64,000 bases of DNA from Isoetes taiwanensis (GCA_021234155.1 JAJEKV010000140.1:372001-436000); one strand, 5' to 3'; positions 12,076-24,637 are shown, counted from the stretch's first letter. Made by a program: numbers and translations. The notes: generated by a model not told the origin, from the sequence alone.

Positions 12076-13134
12076 TACCGCCTTCCAATCATCGAATCAG
12101 TAGGTTTAGCCTATTAAATTGCCCATAGCAGCCATTTAGATCCCCAGTTACCAGACTCTAACTAAAGAACCTAACTCTATGATATAGATTAGATCTAGTT
12201 CTTTAGTTCTTCTGTGATGTATATGGATGATGTATCTCTGTGAACTCCTTGTATTGGGAAGGGGGGTAGAGACCCTAAAGCTTAGTAGTTGATGCTCCTA
12301 GAGTAGCCTCTCTAGCACACTATAGATTCGGCCTGTGTACAAGAACCACACCTGGTTGTGGGTGAAGGGGCCAGACTGGCTAAGAAGGAGGTTCGTGTTC
12401 TGACTCTTGAACGATCCCTCTGGTGTGTAAAGCCTACCGGGGATCATTATGACTAGGTCTAATGGCTTGCCACCGAAAAGGGCAAGGCATGGGCTCGACA
12501 AAGTGGAGTGGTGTTCACTTTCCAGTGGGTTTAGTCGAATAAGGGGCGGTGGCCCTCTAGTTACCTTGAGTCGGCATGGAGACCTCCGGGTGGGAGTGAT
12601 CCCTACCGCCCCATCGGGCGGGGAGATGCAACCCGGGGAATAGCCCCTTGGCTATGCATCCCATGAAGCTACTGATCCCGTCCCAACACTTTTTTCAGCC
12701 TACTCGCAAAGTGTGCACGGGGAGGGGTGGATGGAGGGACAAACCTAAGCCATGTTCTTATGCCAGCCAATTCCATTGCCATGAATTCATGCGCAATGAA
12801 CTCCTGGAGACCCAAGCCGTCGGTCATCCCTTTGAGTCCGAGCCATGGGTAGGATTTCCCATATGTATTGTCGATCTTTGTCTATGCAGATGTTGATGTA
12901 CCACCCTTTGAGGTGGATATGTGATGATATTGTATCTTGACATGTATGTTTACGTTTCAGCCTAGGTAGGCCCCGAGGAAGGCGGGGTAAATGACCCCTT
13001 CACTCTTCCCATCAAACTCATTACGGTTGCGCGATGATATGTGGAGGGGCCACAGATCGCGATGGAGCTGGTATGGGGGATGAACTCTGTTTGTATATGG
13101 TGAGTACACCGTATCACAGTAGGGAATAACCGCG
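12076..13134 (+). repeat. Truncated 5' LTR of E1
   Basis: About 1.06 kb, inverted relative to the E3 LTRs and missing roughly the first 460 bases of a full LTR. It ends in a degenerate version of the LTR end, next to the primer site. With the E3 right LTR (10261-11746) it forms a long head-to-head inverted repeat with only about 330 bases between the two. Confidence 0.85.
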
Positions 13135-13135
13135 A

Positions 13136-13147
13136 TGGTATCGAGCC
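13136..13147 (+). promoter_or_regulatory. Primer binding site of E1
   Basis: TGGTATCGAGCC, a slightly changed form of the initiator-Met tRNA site TGGTATCAGAGC, lies next to the LTR end and is followed by the shared leader TTCTTGGAGACC. Confidence 0.75.
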
Positions 13148-13341
13148 AAGTTCTTGGAGACCAAGAGCAAAGCACTTGACCATGCTCCCGTAGTACTAAC
13201 TTGATAGGATCCTCAAACCTCGAAAAATGGGGAAATTTTTTTTCTCATTTTTGTAGTATATCTTAAGCTAGTAACAAGTTAAGTGAATAAGAACATAAAA
13301 AAGACTAAAATTAGTGAGCCAAAACCTTGAAAAGTAGGATG

Positions 13342-13623
13342 GTCTCACACGTCGCGCCAGGACAGATAATGAAAATCTCATTTTCGGGCTGGGCGCAACC
13401 TGTGAGACATCGAGCCCAAAACACCTAAAAAAGTCATGAATTTCAGAAAAATAACTTGGTAATTCGAATTTTAAGCTAGGAATTAGCTAGAATTAGTATG
13501 TTACATCCCTAAAACCATGCTTAGAAAGTATAAAATTTAGCATTAGAATCCACCATGTCTCGCACGTTGCGCCAGGACCAAAAATGACACTTTCATTTTC
13601 AGTCTGGGCGCAATGTGTGAGAC
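13342..13623. repeat. Paired palindromes upstream of the E1 H3-like gene
   Basis: Two 67-base near-palindromes, 13342-13408 and 13557-13623. The arms read GTCTCACACGTTGCGCC and GGCGCAACGTGTGAGAC, with an inner GAAAATGAA/TTCATTTTC symmetry. They precede the TATA box at 13714 and recur as a second pair at 15213-15479. Confidence 0.88.
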
Positions 13624-13713
13624 CATGAGGTTAGAAATGCTTAAATTTAGGTGTTTTAGGTGTTTTAGGTGACCTAAAAGGGTAGTTTGAAATTTGACCT
13701 AAAATGGCCCGTC

Positions 13714-13721
13714 TATAAATA
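13714..13721 (+). promoter_or_regulatory. TATA box of the E1 H3-like gene
   Basis: TATAAATA lies about 100 bases before the ATG at 13815 and downstream of the palindrome pair. Confidence 0.6.
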
Positions 13722-13814
13722 GACCTAGACCCCCATTTTCACGCGTTCTTCTTTAGAAAATCGCTCCCCTTGCCAAGGCAATTTTTTGGCCGACATTGAA
13801 TCGAGGAACCAAAT

Positions 13815-15068
13815 ATGGCGGGGCGAAACAGACCGCTAGAGTCCCTCGGTGTCACTCCTCCCAGCCCTACTCCAAGAGATGCTTGGCGGCGCCAAAGAAG
13901 GAGGTCAACCTTCAACAAGTGAGGGAGAGTTGTCCCCAGGAGCACCCCAGCAACATCAACGACCAAGAAGGGGTGGGACGGAGGTGGAGGAGGATGCACA
14001 CCCGATCTTGGGAACAGAGGTCCTAGGCGAAGAGCGGGGGCGTCATCAGAAAGATCCTTGAAGAAGTGGGCGAGGAGATGAGAAAGAAGAACGAGGAGCA
14101 AGATCGGGCCGAGGAGGAAAGGAAGAAGAAAGAAGAACAAGATCGGGCAGAGGAGCAAAATGAAGAACAGCAAGAGTCGAGGCTCGAGCCAGCTGAGGAG
14201 GAAGAGCTCGTGGCATGGATAAAGATGCACGAAGCCAAGGAGCGCCGTCGGGAAAAGAAGAGAAAGAGGGAAGAGGAGGAGCCAAACGCAGCCCAGGAGC
14301 TGAAGAAGAGGAAGGCGAAGGTCGTGAAGGTGGGCAAAAGGAAACTCGTGAATGTTAAGCGCCGGTAAAGGGTTTTGATCATCAACGAACCATCAACCTG
14401 ACCAGCCCCGGCCTCCTCCGACGATCCACGAAGACTCGCCCCCAACACCGGGGTGCAAGCTCTTCAAAACCCCCAGCTGAGGAGCGAGACAAGACCCGAC
14501 CGATACAGCCCAACCCGGCCCCACCATGCCCGTGGGGATAGGGTCAAAGCACCACCGCCACCCGAGAGGCTTATCACGTGATAGACCCGTCAAGGTCTAT
14601 CAGAAGAAGCTAAGGGAGCACAACGCCTTCATGGTGAAGTGGGAGGCGTACAACGCATATTATCAGGAGCACAGAGTGAGGACTATCGAAGGTGGACACC
14701 CAACGAAGAGCCAAACTCTGAAGCCGCCACCACAGAAGCCCAAGCCTCCTAGACCACCAGGGAAGAAGAGGACCGGCAGGAAGGAGTCTGAGAGGAGAGC
14801 CCTGAAGGAGATCAGGCACTTTCAGCGTAGCTACGGGTTTTTGATCCCCCGTGCACAGTTCACCCGCCTAGTCCGAGAGGTCATCCAGGAGTACAACACG
14901 GATATGAGGGTGACGGACGAGATGCTGCTGACCCTGCAAGAGGCAGCAGAGCAAAAACTGGTGCAACATTTTGAAGATTCGACAGCCTGCACAGTTCATG
15001 CGAAGAGGGTCATACTCATGAGGCAAGACATGCATCTTGCTAGCCACATCAAGGGAGAGCGCCCTTAA
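13815..15068 (+). pseudogene. Divergent histone H3 with long charged N-terminal extension (E1)
   Basis: Core histone H3 normally pairs with H4 in the nucleosome. The C-terminal 97 residues (about 14775-15068) follow the H3 fold from the N-helix to the end: ALKEIRHFQRS for [28 protein letters not shown] for FQRLVREIAQDFKTDLR, LQEAAEQKLV for LQEAAEAYLV, then VHAKRV and the ending KGERP for RGERA. Upstream lie a Pro-rich start (MAGRNRPLESLG), a Glu/Lys coiled coil (about 14066-14300) and a basic linker. Two frame changes or stops (near 13920 and 14368) interrupt it. It has its own TATA box, and palindrome pairs flank it. H3 identity is secure; activity of this copy is unlikely. Confidence 0.88.
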
Positions 15069-15212
15069 GATTTTGTAAATAATAGAAAATTTTTGTTAAT
15101 ATAAATAGTTTTTGGCTAAGTAATATGTGTAATCTTGCTTAATTAGGTTAAGATATCGAATTCTGGCTTTTGTTTTAGTTAAAATGAACACTTTGAGCAA
15201 ATTTGAGAGGAT

Positions 15213-15479
15213 GTCTCACACGTCGCACCAGGACAGAAAATGAACTTTTCATTTTCGGGCTGGGCGCAACGTGTGAGACCATGCCCCAAAAGTGCCCAAA
15301 ACTGCTCCAAATTGACCAACTAAAGGGTCAATTCTGCCTAACTCGACAAGTCCAGTAGAATTAGACCCTTACATCACCCAAATTGGACACGTTTAACCCA
15401 ATTAGAGTCAATGTCTCACACGTCGCGCCAGGGCAGAAAATGAACTTTTCATTATCGGTCTGGGCGCAACGTGTGAGAC
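15213..15479. repeat. Paired palindromes between the E1 H3-like and H2B-like genes
   Basis: Two 67-base near-palindromes, 15213-15279 and 15413-15479, with the same arms as the pair at 13342-13623. They lie 3' of the H3-like gene and about 190-460 bases 5' of the H2B TATA box, so they could act as promoter elements, boundaries or 3'-end signals. Confidence 0.88.
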
Positions 15480-15671
15480 CTCTCAGCATTTTCTCCACCA
15501 TGCCATATCCAAATGACCTCCAATTTATTGCAATAGGTTCATTAGTTGATCTTAACATGATCAAACCCCAAAAGTAGCCTTCAAATTCTCATTTGCACCT
15601 CCTAATAGGTCAGAATTGCCCAACCCCAGTAAATTTCTAGGTCATCCAAAAATTAGGATTTTTCACCTTTC

Positions 15672-15679
15672 TATAAATA
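15672..15679 (+). promoter_or_regulatory. TATA box of the E1 H2B-like gene, copy B
   Basis: TATAAATA about 115 bases before the ATG at 15793, identical in context to 110-117. Confidence 0.6.
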
Positions 15680-15792
15680 GGTCTCCATTTCTCACTTAGC
15701 ACCCTACAAGTTTGCTCTTGACAGTTTAAGCGATTTTCCAGCTCCCTGAGGCGCTTCTGCATCTGTTTGCGAGTCTCATCTTCCCTAGATCC

Positions 15793-16344
15793 ATGGCAAC
15801 TGGCTGACTTGAGTGCGGCCCCGGTGCCCATCTTCTTGAGGCTGATGTCAACGACATCTTCCGAGTCATTAGGAAAGAGATAGATGTCCAAGCAACTCTG
15901 TATGCAACCCCAGCATATAAGCAAGTATTAGCCGAGTTCCAAGCTAGGGTAGGAGCCTCCCTAGTGCAAAATTACCCCTTACACGCGGGCTATTTTGTTC
16001 CCCGCCCATCCCTTCAAGCAGCCTTGGGCGATGGTCCAAACGTTGCCAAGTACTTGACCAACAAGGCACAGAGGCTGCCATATTACATGGTCCCGACGGT
16101 TAGCGGGACCAAGTATTTTTCCTTGTTGCCTTAGCCATTTTCCTTTCCCACCGTCTTGAAAACCCAATGGGGAACCTCTATTCCTCCCATGGAAGTAGAC
16201 CCCATAGCGAGCCTCAAAGAGCAGAGATGCTTTTGCGATGCCGGCCTGGCGAGGAAGGAAGAGCGAGAAGAAGAGGAATCGGGCGAGAAGAGTACCGGGC
16301 TCGACCCCAGGAGGAAAAACGGCGGCAAGCATAAGAGGAGCTAA
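15793..16344 (+). pseudogene. H2B-like histone-fold gene of E1, copy B
   Basis: Same gene as at 231-738. Here the segment IRKEIDVQAT..AYKQVLAEFQARVGASLVQ is read in one frame, followed by GPNVAKYLTNKAQRLPYYM, the part closest to H2B alpha-2. A shift near 16110 breaks alpha-3, and a TGA lies five codons after the ATG. The last open frame gives a basic tail ending GGKHKRS at 16344. The two copies are broken at different places, so the ancestral gene was probably longer and open. Its partner in a nucleosome would be the adjacent H2A-like protein. Confidence 0.6.
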
Positions 16345-16452
16345 CTAGCCGGCCGGAACCCGCCGACCCTCCCAGTCGCTTCCCCCACTTGGGCTAGGCA
16401 TCACAAGCCTAGCCCCCATCATCATCGCGGTGAGGAGTATCTCGCTCCTCAA

Positions 16453-17077
16453 ATGGCGACATCGAAATCTCCCAATCGCGGGAAGAGGGAGTCTCCGGCT
16501 TGATGAGTTGCTGCACCAACTACAGCAGCAACCAGACTTGGACGACTTCATCGTCCGAGGAGTCTCAGACTTCCCGCTTCAAGTGAGGGAAGCCGACACC
16601 TATACAGGGGAGTCGACTTCCGACATCCAGGCCTACAACAACATCAGGCAAATAATGGAAGCGCGAGAGCTGCCAACTGAGGAGGAGTTCTACGCCCTCC
16701 AGGAACAGATGGGGATCCGCGGCAAGACCACGAGCATCTTGACCACCTCCAGCAAGAGGAGCAGGGATCGACATCAGGCGGGTCGACTCGACAATCAGAG
16801 ACTATCAAGAAATGATGGAGGTAGAGGTCGATGAATACGCCGGGCGGTATAGAGCTGGAGGCCAAGCAAGTGGAGAATCATCAGCGACACACAATGACAG
16901 GTCGCTGAGATACTATCTTCCCCTGCTGCTGGATGGGAGAATAGCGGTAATACACCGCAAATTCAGTCCCCGGGGCGAAGAAGGAGTGTTCATGCTCATC
17001 GCACTCTCTGGCTTTGGCAGGTATGCTCGAATAGCCGCAAATGCTCCATGCGCTATCTTTGGCTTAGTTAAGAGAGC
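16453..17077 (+). pseudogene. H2A-like histone gene of E1, 5' part, copy B (split by E3)
   Basis: ATG at 16453 begins MATSKSPNRGKRESPA, an H2A-tail-like Ser/Lys/Arg start. After a frameshift comes the extension DELLHQLQQQPDLDDFIV and further acidic sequence to 16834. A second shift leads to SLRYYLPLLLDGRIAV, FMLIALSGFGRYARIAAN and GLVKRA, where E3 interrupts at 17078. The histone fold probably starts near FMLIALSGF, with RYARIAAN in the place of the H2A loop YAERVGAGAP. The second half is at 27282-27509. Confidence 0.6.
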
Positions 17078-18580
17078 TGTGACGTCCCCTACTCATATGC
17101 GTGCCCGCATCCGTATACAAGCGGGGAGTTCATCCCCGCACCAGCTCCACAGCGATCTGAGGGCCCTCCACATATCCGCGGACTGCGCCCGAGTCCACAG
17201 TGGGAAGAGTGAAGGGGTCATTTTACCCCGTCTTCCTCAGGGCCTACCTAGCTGCGGAAGCGTAAACATACACGTCAGTAACATAACATCATATATCCAC
17301 CTCGAAGGGTGGCACATCAATATCTGCATAGACAAAGATCAGCACAATACAAAGGAAGTTCCTACCGGGCTCGGACTCGGGGAAGGACCGACTAGCTTGG
17401 CCTCCGAGTTCAATGCATTTAATCATGACAATGGATTGGGCTGGCATAAGAACATGGCTTAGGGTTGTCCACTCCATCCGCCCCTCCTGTGCACACTTTG
17501 CAGAGTAGGTTGAAAAGTGTTGGGACTCGATCAGACCGCCGGGTGCATAGCTAAAGGGGGCTATTCCTGGGTTATATCTCCCCAAATCGGATGGGGCGGT
17601 GTAGGGATCACTCCCTCCGAGAGATCTACATCTTGACCCAAAGGTGATTAGAGGGCCACTTGCCCTTATTAGACTTAACCCACTGGAAGGTGAACTCCAC
17701 CCCACGGGTGTCGAGCCCATGCCTTACCCACACTCAGTGGCAAGCCATTAGACCTAGTCACTCTGATCCCCTTTAGGCCTTACACACCAGAGGGATCGGT
17801 CAAGGGTCAGAACACGAACCTCATTCTAAGCCAGTCTGGCCCCTTCACCCACAACCAGGTGGGCTCACAGCCACAGGGCGAATTCTAGTAATGCACTAAG
17901 AGGGACTAGCTAGGAGCATCATCTACTAAGCTTTGAGTCTCTACCCCCCTTCCCAATACAATGAGTCCACAGAATGCATCCGTCCATCTTATGAACATAA
18001 ATAATAAGAACTAATCTAATACATAGAGTTAGGTTCTTTAGTTAGAGTCAATCTCAGGATCTACTTGGCTGCTAAGGGCGATTTAATAGGTTAAACCTCT
18101 TGATTCAAGGCTGGAACAAGGTTTAAGCTATTCAATCGACTAAATACCTCCTCCACAGTTCACTCCTCTCGATCCGAAGGCGTCCATGTCCCTGCTACGC
18201 CCGGGATGTGGTCGGAGGGATGATCGACTAGCTGGGCGCATTGGGCGGTCGTGGGAGTTGGAATTGACTCCTCGAGACGCGAATCGGAGCTCGGAAGGTG
18301 CAGTAGGGCGAAAAAGGGAATGTTAGGGTTTGATGCCTTATGTAGGCTATCGCTTAGGTTTAGGGTTTCCATGACCCTTGGTCTACCTTTAATGGGTTAA
18401 AGGTCTAAAAGTGCGCACATTGCTAAAAATTAATACGCACCATTGCAAAAGCGCCCCCTAGGGCACCCCTTGCTTGGGTACACGTCGTCACATCGCGTCG
18501 ATTGGGACCTGCGTGTACGCAGCGTGGCAAAGATGCGATATAGATCTCGGGACCGATATCTTGGCCTTTGGAACGCCACA
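17078..18580 (-). repeat. 3' LTR of E3, copy B
   Basis: A 1503-bp LTR, + strand TGTGACGTCC to GAACGCCACA, followed by the polypurine tract. Confidence 0.9.
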
Positions 18581-18597
18581 TTCTCCCCACCTTTGAA
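18581..18597 (-). promoter_or_regulatory. Polypurine tract of E3, copy B
   Basis: The - strand reads TTCAAAGGTGGGGAGAA directly before the 3' LTR. Confidence 0.75.
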
Positions 18598-21500
18598 ATG
18601 ATCTTGTCGGCATGCATTGGGTCTCCCCCACCTTGGAATCTTGCTAACTTGCAATCAACCCGATGCATACGATATACTACTATAATACTTACACATTTAT
18701 TAAGATTACCTTAAGGTAATATTTTTTAAATCATTATTATGCCATTACATTATCAAATAACTTGTCAAATCGTAACTTCTATTAAAACAAGGTACTTATT
18801 AGTCTCCATTATCACAACATTTAGTTTATCACAATTTATACAATTATTATTTAAGGTACTCTTCATTCCTTGCAACACATCCCAACAAAATTTGTGTTGC
18901 AAGTCTTCTACATTTAAAATCACGTATTAATTTTTTCAATATCTATAATTACATACTTACTATCTTAATTATTAGAGTTACTCTAAGGTAATGTTTAAGA
19001 CATTCTTATACTATTTCATTATCCAATTAACTTATGACTTCATAACTTAATCCACATAAGGTAATTATTAACCTTACTTAATACAACATTTAAGTTTATC
19101 AAAGTTTATCAATTTCATACAAAATTTACACTTCTAAGGTACTCTTCATTCCTTGCAACACATTATAACAAAATTTGTGTTGCAAGTCTTCGTAACTTCG
19201 ACCTCCTTGCCCTCCCGGGCTCTATTGGCTTGCGTGTGTCCATTAACTTTTCGTTAGTACCATTTAATTATTAATAAAATTTTGGTTATGTGGTGACCAC
19301 CCCACCTATCTACATGAATGCATGGCTAATCTCCCGTAGGAAGAGGATGTTTCTTCCATCGTGGGCGTGGAGGCAAGCCTATAATGCCTATATGGCTCAT
19401 GCCTACACCTTTAGTTGCCCGTGTGGAGGATAGGTCCTTCCCGTGATATATGGGGCGTGAAGGCCCGATTCCTCCTATCAAAGCATATATAGGGCTAGAG
19501 GTGCTTTTCCTATCAATGCATTCCTCAATGACCTCCTTTCTCTAGGTCGTCTACTTAGGGGGCCAGTAGACTTTGCAAAGCGGCACGCATGGTCATGCCT
19601 ACATTGACATTACACCACGTCCTAGAGATCACCGTAATGATCTCATCATCGGTAAATACGCATGCAACCCATACCTGGCATAGGTTGCATGCGTAGATTA
19701 ATCTTAACTACACATGAAACTAATCTAAACACAAATCGACATGCCTGAGCCGATTTTTTTTTTTTTTGCTGGCTCCTTTAATGCATGTGATTAACATAAT
19801 TACCCTAAGGTAATATTTATGAATTAACATTATCATAGTATCGGATACATTACTTCCGATAGTACAATTATATTTACTCTAAGCTTTGCAATATTTAACG
19901 ACTTTTAGATCGCGATTATTTAAACAATAACCCTGATTTAGACCTATTGTATCATAGACAAGGTTTTAACTATCATACACAAGAATTAGATGTGCTTCTT
20001 ATTCTCTTCCTTGGGTCCTGCATTACCCTTGGAAGTATATCCCTAAGATGCACTTAAGTATATCTGAATTCTATTTTCTATTTATATTTATAAGGACCCG
20101 AGGTCATATAGCTATCCTTGGAAGGAATTGCATCCTTGCGAAGGATTAATTAACATGCTACCTCACATTACCGTTGTTATTTAACTTATTTCCCTATGAT
20201 ACATATACGTACGACAATTTCTATCCAGTTATTAGGATCTATATTTACTTATCTATAAGACACATTAAAGCTTATAATGCATGCGCACACCTTACCTAAG
20301 GCTAGAATGCATCCACCCATTGAGCCGGCGTCGAGTAATTTGGAGATGACTTGGTCGTTGCATTGCTCCCATAGTTTTGCTCCACTTCATTGGTGTAGAT
20401 AGCTACTACGTCAGTCTCGCACGTTGAAGGCCTCCTGAGCCTAAGGTATCTATCTATTTTACGCTCTATTCGCTTCGGCCATTGCCGGAGTGAACTCTAT
20501 TCTACGGGTCGGTCAATTCGATGCAAGTACGTTCAATCATAAGATTGAGCCCTCCCACTTTCTTCGAAAAGAAAATGGTCCTGCACCCCTTCAATGACGT
20601 TGTACACAACGTCATATCTATTCTCTCCCCTTAAGAGGTTATACGCTTCTTACTTAGCGCATTAATTTACTAGCCTTAGCTACATATATAACCATCTAAG
20701 ATGGATGCACATATTATGTTATCATTTATTTCAATATAGTTATGGGTTACCTACTTAGTTAGAACGATTCTAACCCACAAGGTTTTGTCATGACGACAAT
20801 TCCTTTTGTCTCAAAAGACTATTTGATTACTATAATTCTTATTTTAGATGTACCTTACATGTATTATTCTTTACATTCTAGAGATTCCCCCTTTCTTAGT
20901 TATTTAAACTCTTGGAATATTCCAACCAATCAAATTGATGTCATCGTAACAAGTTGGCCGGACTTGTTAGATTACTTCTTTTCTTTCGGTTGGATTATTC
21001 TTTTGGAGGTACTAGATTTACACATGGTCAACAATTATCCTAGTAATGATTCCTTCTTAGCGAGGTGATCAATCTCACCAAGTGGTTTCAATATGTTGGA
21101 TGTCTGTTAACAATCGTGTATAATTTTAGTCACTCCTATGCGTTTCCTTCCCAATCCTTGACGCTTAGCTCAATATTGGGGCAATCCTTTCGGCGAGAAT
21201 ATCTAACAATGCCTTCTAATCCCAATATGGATGTTACCATCCCTACATTTAACCTACTAGGCCGCATGGCCTTAGATCCTTGAGCTTGCTAGAAGCTCGT
21301 CCACTCATTGCCTGCTTGAAGTAGCAAGGTAACGTTCTTCTGAGTCGCTCGATGCTTCAGTCTCCTTGACGGTGGCTCCTCTTTGATGTAGAGGTTGACT
21401 TTGTTCGTTAGAAGCCTCTCATTGCTGGTGGCTTTGATGACGTAGCTGATCACTTGAAATCTTCCATGCCGCTTTTCAAAAGCCTGAAGGTGGCACCGTT

Positions 21501-24056
21501 GAAAAAGATCTTTCAACTTGAACTCTTTGTCTTGGCAGCTAAAGGATGACTCTGTATCCGATATTGTTTCTTCGACTCCATCGACGTCTCATACATCGAG
21601 TCCTCTTGTTGCCCGAAGAGTGTTGAGGATGTTGATTGCTTCACCCCTGCAAATTGCCTGACATCTCTTCCTTTGATCTGTTACGCTATGGGGGGGAATA
21701 ACAAGGGAACTATATATGCAAAGCATATAACTTACATAATTACAATTACTACTAGAGCTATTAGGTCCCCCTTGTGCCTCCCTCCGAGTTGCACACCTAC
21801 TCCTTGGCAATGTCATCGGTGTTCCTCCCAGTGCAATGGTGTTGACGATCCATATCCTCCTATTTGTACGTCAGCTCGTACTCCGGGGTAACTTGTTGAT
21901 GTACTTGGGCCCTCCGATGTTTGTCGGCTATGGCACAACACGCTTTGCATCACATTCTAACTAAAAGTGTGCCGGTCGTTGATGCTTCGACATTTCGATG
22001 CCTTCTTCGATCCCGTTTCTCGGGGCAGTAATTGTTCCCCCCCTTCATGATACTTGAAGCTATTTGGAGGCATCTCTTGAGGTTGTGTGCGATTCCTTTG
22101 GCTATACTCCTCTGGAGTTGTTATTTGAATCGTCGATCCTTGGGTTCACCAAGTTGCATGCAAGTCCGCGTGCAAGTCATCGGCTCGGCTCGCCTCGTTG
22201 CTTCTCCATCGAGCTTCCAATCTTACTTGTTTGATCCCCTCGATCACATGGCTTGGACCTTGTCACGTTCCACAGTGCTATGTCGTCTTCTTGTCTTGAG
22301 GTACCTTCCGGTGACTTTGATTGTGCTCGTCAGTTTTGATCCTCCTGTTGCCTCTAGGGAGCTCGTGGAAGAAGTCGGTTGCTAGCACTTCTCCAGCTTT
22401 CAATTCCTGACCTTTGTCCCTCTCAGGCATAATCGGTCTCTCGGCAAGTAAAGCATCATGGCTCTCCTCTCTGGCGGCTAGGTTGTCGGGATGATGGATC
22501 CTTATATCCGCTGGTTGACCCTTGAGTTGAAGAAGTACCCCTTTTAGATATACTCTTGTCGTTGAATAGCCCGCTATTATCTTGAACTCTCTTTTTGCGA
22601 AGTTGCTTGATTGCTATCCTTGTCGTTAAGGTGTCGAATGCTTACGCGCTTTGGGCGTTTGATGTCCCACATGTCGGAGATACGATCGGCTTCTTCTCTT
22701 CTAATTACTGGTAGGAGTACCTGACGAACCCATCACCTGGTTGTTGAAGGCATATCTCCTCGTCGCGGTGCGTTTCGTAAGTGCATCTCCATCTAATACG
22801 TGTGTCATAGTGCATCACACTATATTACCACAAGGTGGAATTATGGTCGTCGAGATGTTGCCTTCTTAGTTGGCTTGTTGATGTCGGGTCGTTCCTCCTT
22901 CTATTGTTGAGGCCACTCGTGTCATAAGTTCGTCAAGTGTTGCCGCTGCCACAAGAGGTAGTGTTGCGCCCTGACGATGTCCTGGTGCGGCGCTGATGAT
23001 CTTGACATGACCGGTGTTGTCTCTTATTCTGACATTGGGTGGACGAGCGGTCTTCTACTTGAGGGCACTTCCGGAAGTGTCTTGGCCTCTGGTCATTTCT
23101 CCCTCGTACTTGCTCTTCCATTTGGATCTTGGGCTATAGTTGTGTTTCCTTGCTTCCTCATTTGGTAGTCGAAGTGAAGGAGCTTCCTGATCTACCCGCT
23201 AAATCCATAAAACCTGACTGTAAACTCATGTTTCCCCACTATATCTGTGAGCACCCGAGATATACAATAGACATATACGCATTTACATTGGGATTTTAAT
23301 TCATCCACTTTTCCAAAACAATTACGAAGATATACTTAAACGTTTATACTCCTTTAGGGTTTCCCCTCCTCCTATCGCGTTTGATTCTTCGGTTTTGCTG
23401 CGTCTTCTTCGTTCTGGTTGACTCCGGGACTCCTTGAGATGTTGCTACTATTGTTGAGCTTCATCTCTGATCCGAGCTCGTCAGGCCAGTTGCGAAGAGT
23501 GTTCGTCGATGTGATCCCTTGAGAAAGATGCTCCTCCTTAATGTGTATATTCGTCGTGAGGAATGCGGTGACCGCTCAACGTCCCTACATGCGGTGTGTC
23601 ATTGCAAGGTTGCCGTTGTGCGGTGCCGTTGATCGCTTGAGTAGGATCACCTGGCTGTTGCAGTCGGGCAGGCATTGTCATTCCTCCGCAGGTTGAATTT
23701 CTGAGTGCGGCTCCTATTGCTTGGGCTTTGCTCCATTCCAAGGCGCCTCTCTTGTGCCTAGGAGTGTGATCATCTCCATTGCACCTATCATAGCTCCTTT
23801 CTGGTTGCCTTTGCGTGATTTGTACCTGCTGGCTAGGTTGTCTCCTCCGTCCCTTGGGTCCTATCCATTCGAGTCTCGGACTCCTTGGCTGACGTAGTAA
23901 ATTCGTCCTTCCTTTGGTTTCTAGGTGTGTTTCTGGGTCCGGAATTCTTGTTCGAGGAGAATATTCTCCTCCTTGATCTTGCCCCTAATGCTGATATAGG
24001 CCTTCAAGTCGGAGATGTTCCCTGATATGCGTCTTCTCCCCCTCATGGTCTCCTAC
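18598..24056 (-). other. Interior of E3 without a recognisable pol, copy B
   Basis: Same content as 3047-8510. 18739-21070 is AT-rich and nearly identical to copy A (the 92-codon + strand frame at 20790-21068 differs at only a few residues), while 21290-24056 is GC-richer and differs by many small indels. No gypsy pol motif was found on either strand. Confidence 0.5.
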
Positions 24057-24610
24057 TTATTGGAACTGATGAAAGTTCTCCTGCTGGTGCAAGAGAGCTG
24101 GAAGCTCGTCCGGGTCAGCCTTAGGTGCTTTGTGGTTGCCTAGCTTGGTTGCTCCTTTTGTTGACGTTGCATGACATTCGCTTGAGCTGCTGGGCTGCAA
24201 GGTCGTGGTTGTCTTCCCTCCGGTTTCTATACGCTCCTGTGTCGCCATGACTTCTCTCCTCGACGGAAGATTATGCCCTCTGGCCCTAGCTCGAGATGCT
24301 AACGCGGCATCGATGTCTAACGTCTTCCTGCACCTGTATTTTGCTGCCTTGCGTTCTTCCATTTGAAACTCGTGTACATCGATTTGGTGAAGACGTCGAG
24401 ATCCTCATTTGATGAAGATTGATGATAGGCCGATGGTGTCCTGTTCTCCTCGTTTGTCGGTTGAGGTATTTGTCGTTGTGCTTCCCTTTCTTGGGTCTGT
24501 CTTTTCGATCTCCTCTCCTTATCTGTTTGTAGATCGGCTAGGTCCTCGATGTCTTCCAAAAGTTGCGCCTCTAGCTCTTCTGTGGCTCTGGCCCTGTACT
24601 CCGAAAGCAA
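24057..24610 (-). pseudogene. Highly charged reading frame after the E3 H2B-like gene, copy B
   Basis: Counterpart of 8511-9092. The longest open part (24317-24610) begins LSEYRARATEELEAQLLED and continues with Gln/Arg/Lys-rich and Ser-rich sequence, and a shifted frame continues to 24057. It is separated from the H2B-like frame upstream by two in-frame TAG codons. No known domain was recognised. Confidence 0.4.
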
Positions 24611-24637
24611 CGCTCGTATATTCTAGAGTCTAAGGGT

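Noticed and set aside
13796-13860. AKQTAR in one frame near the E1 H3 start, like the H3 tail TKQTAR.
   Set aside because: It lies in a frame without an upstream-consistent start and out of frame with MAGRNRPLESLG; probably chance.
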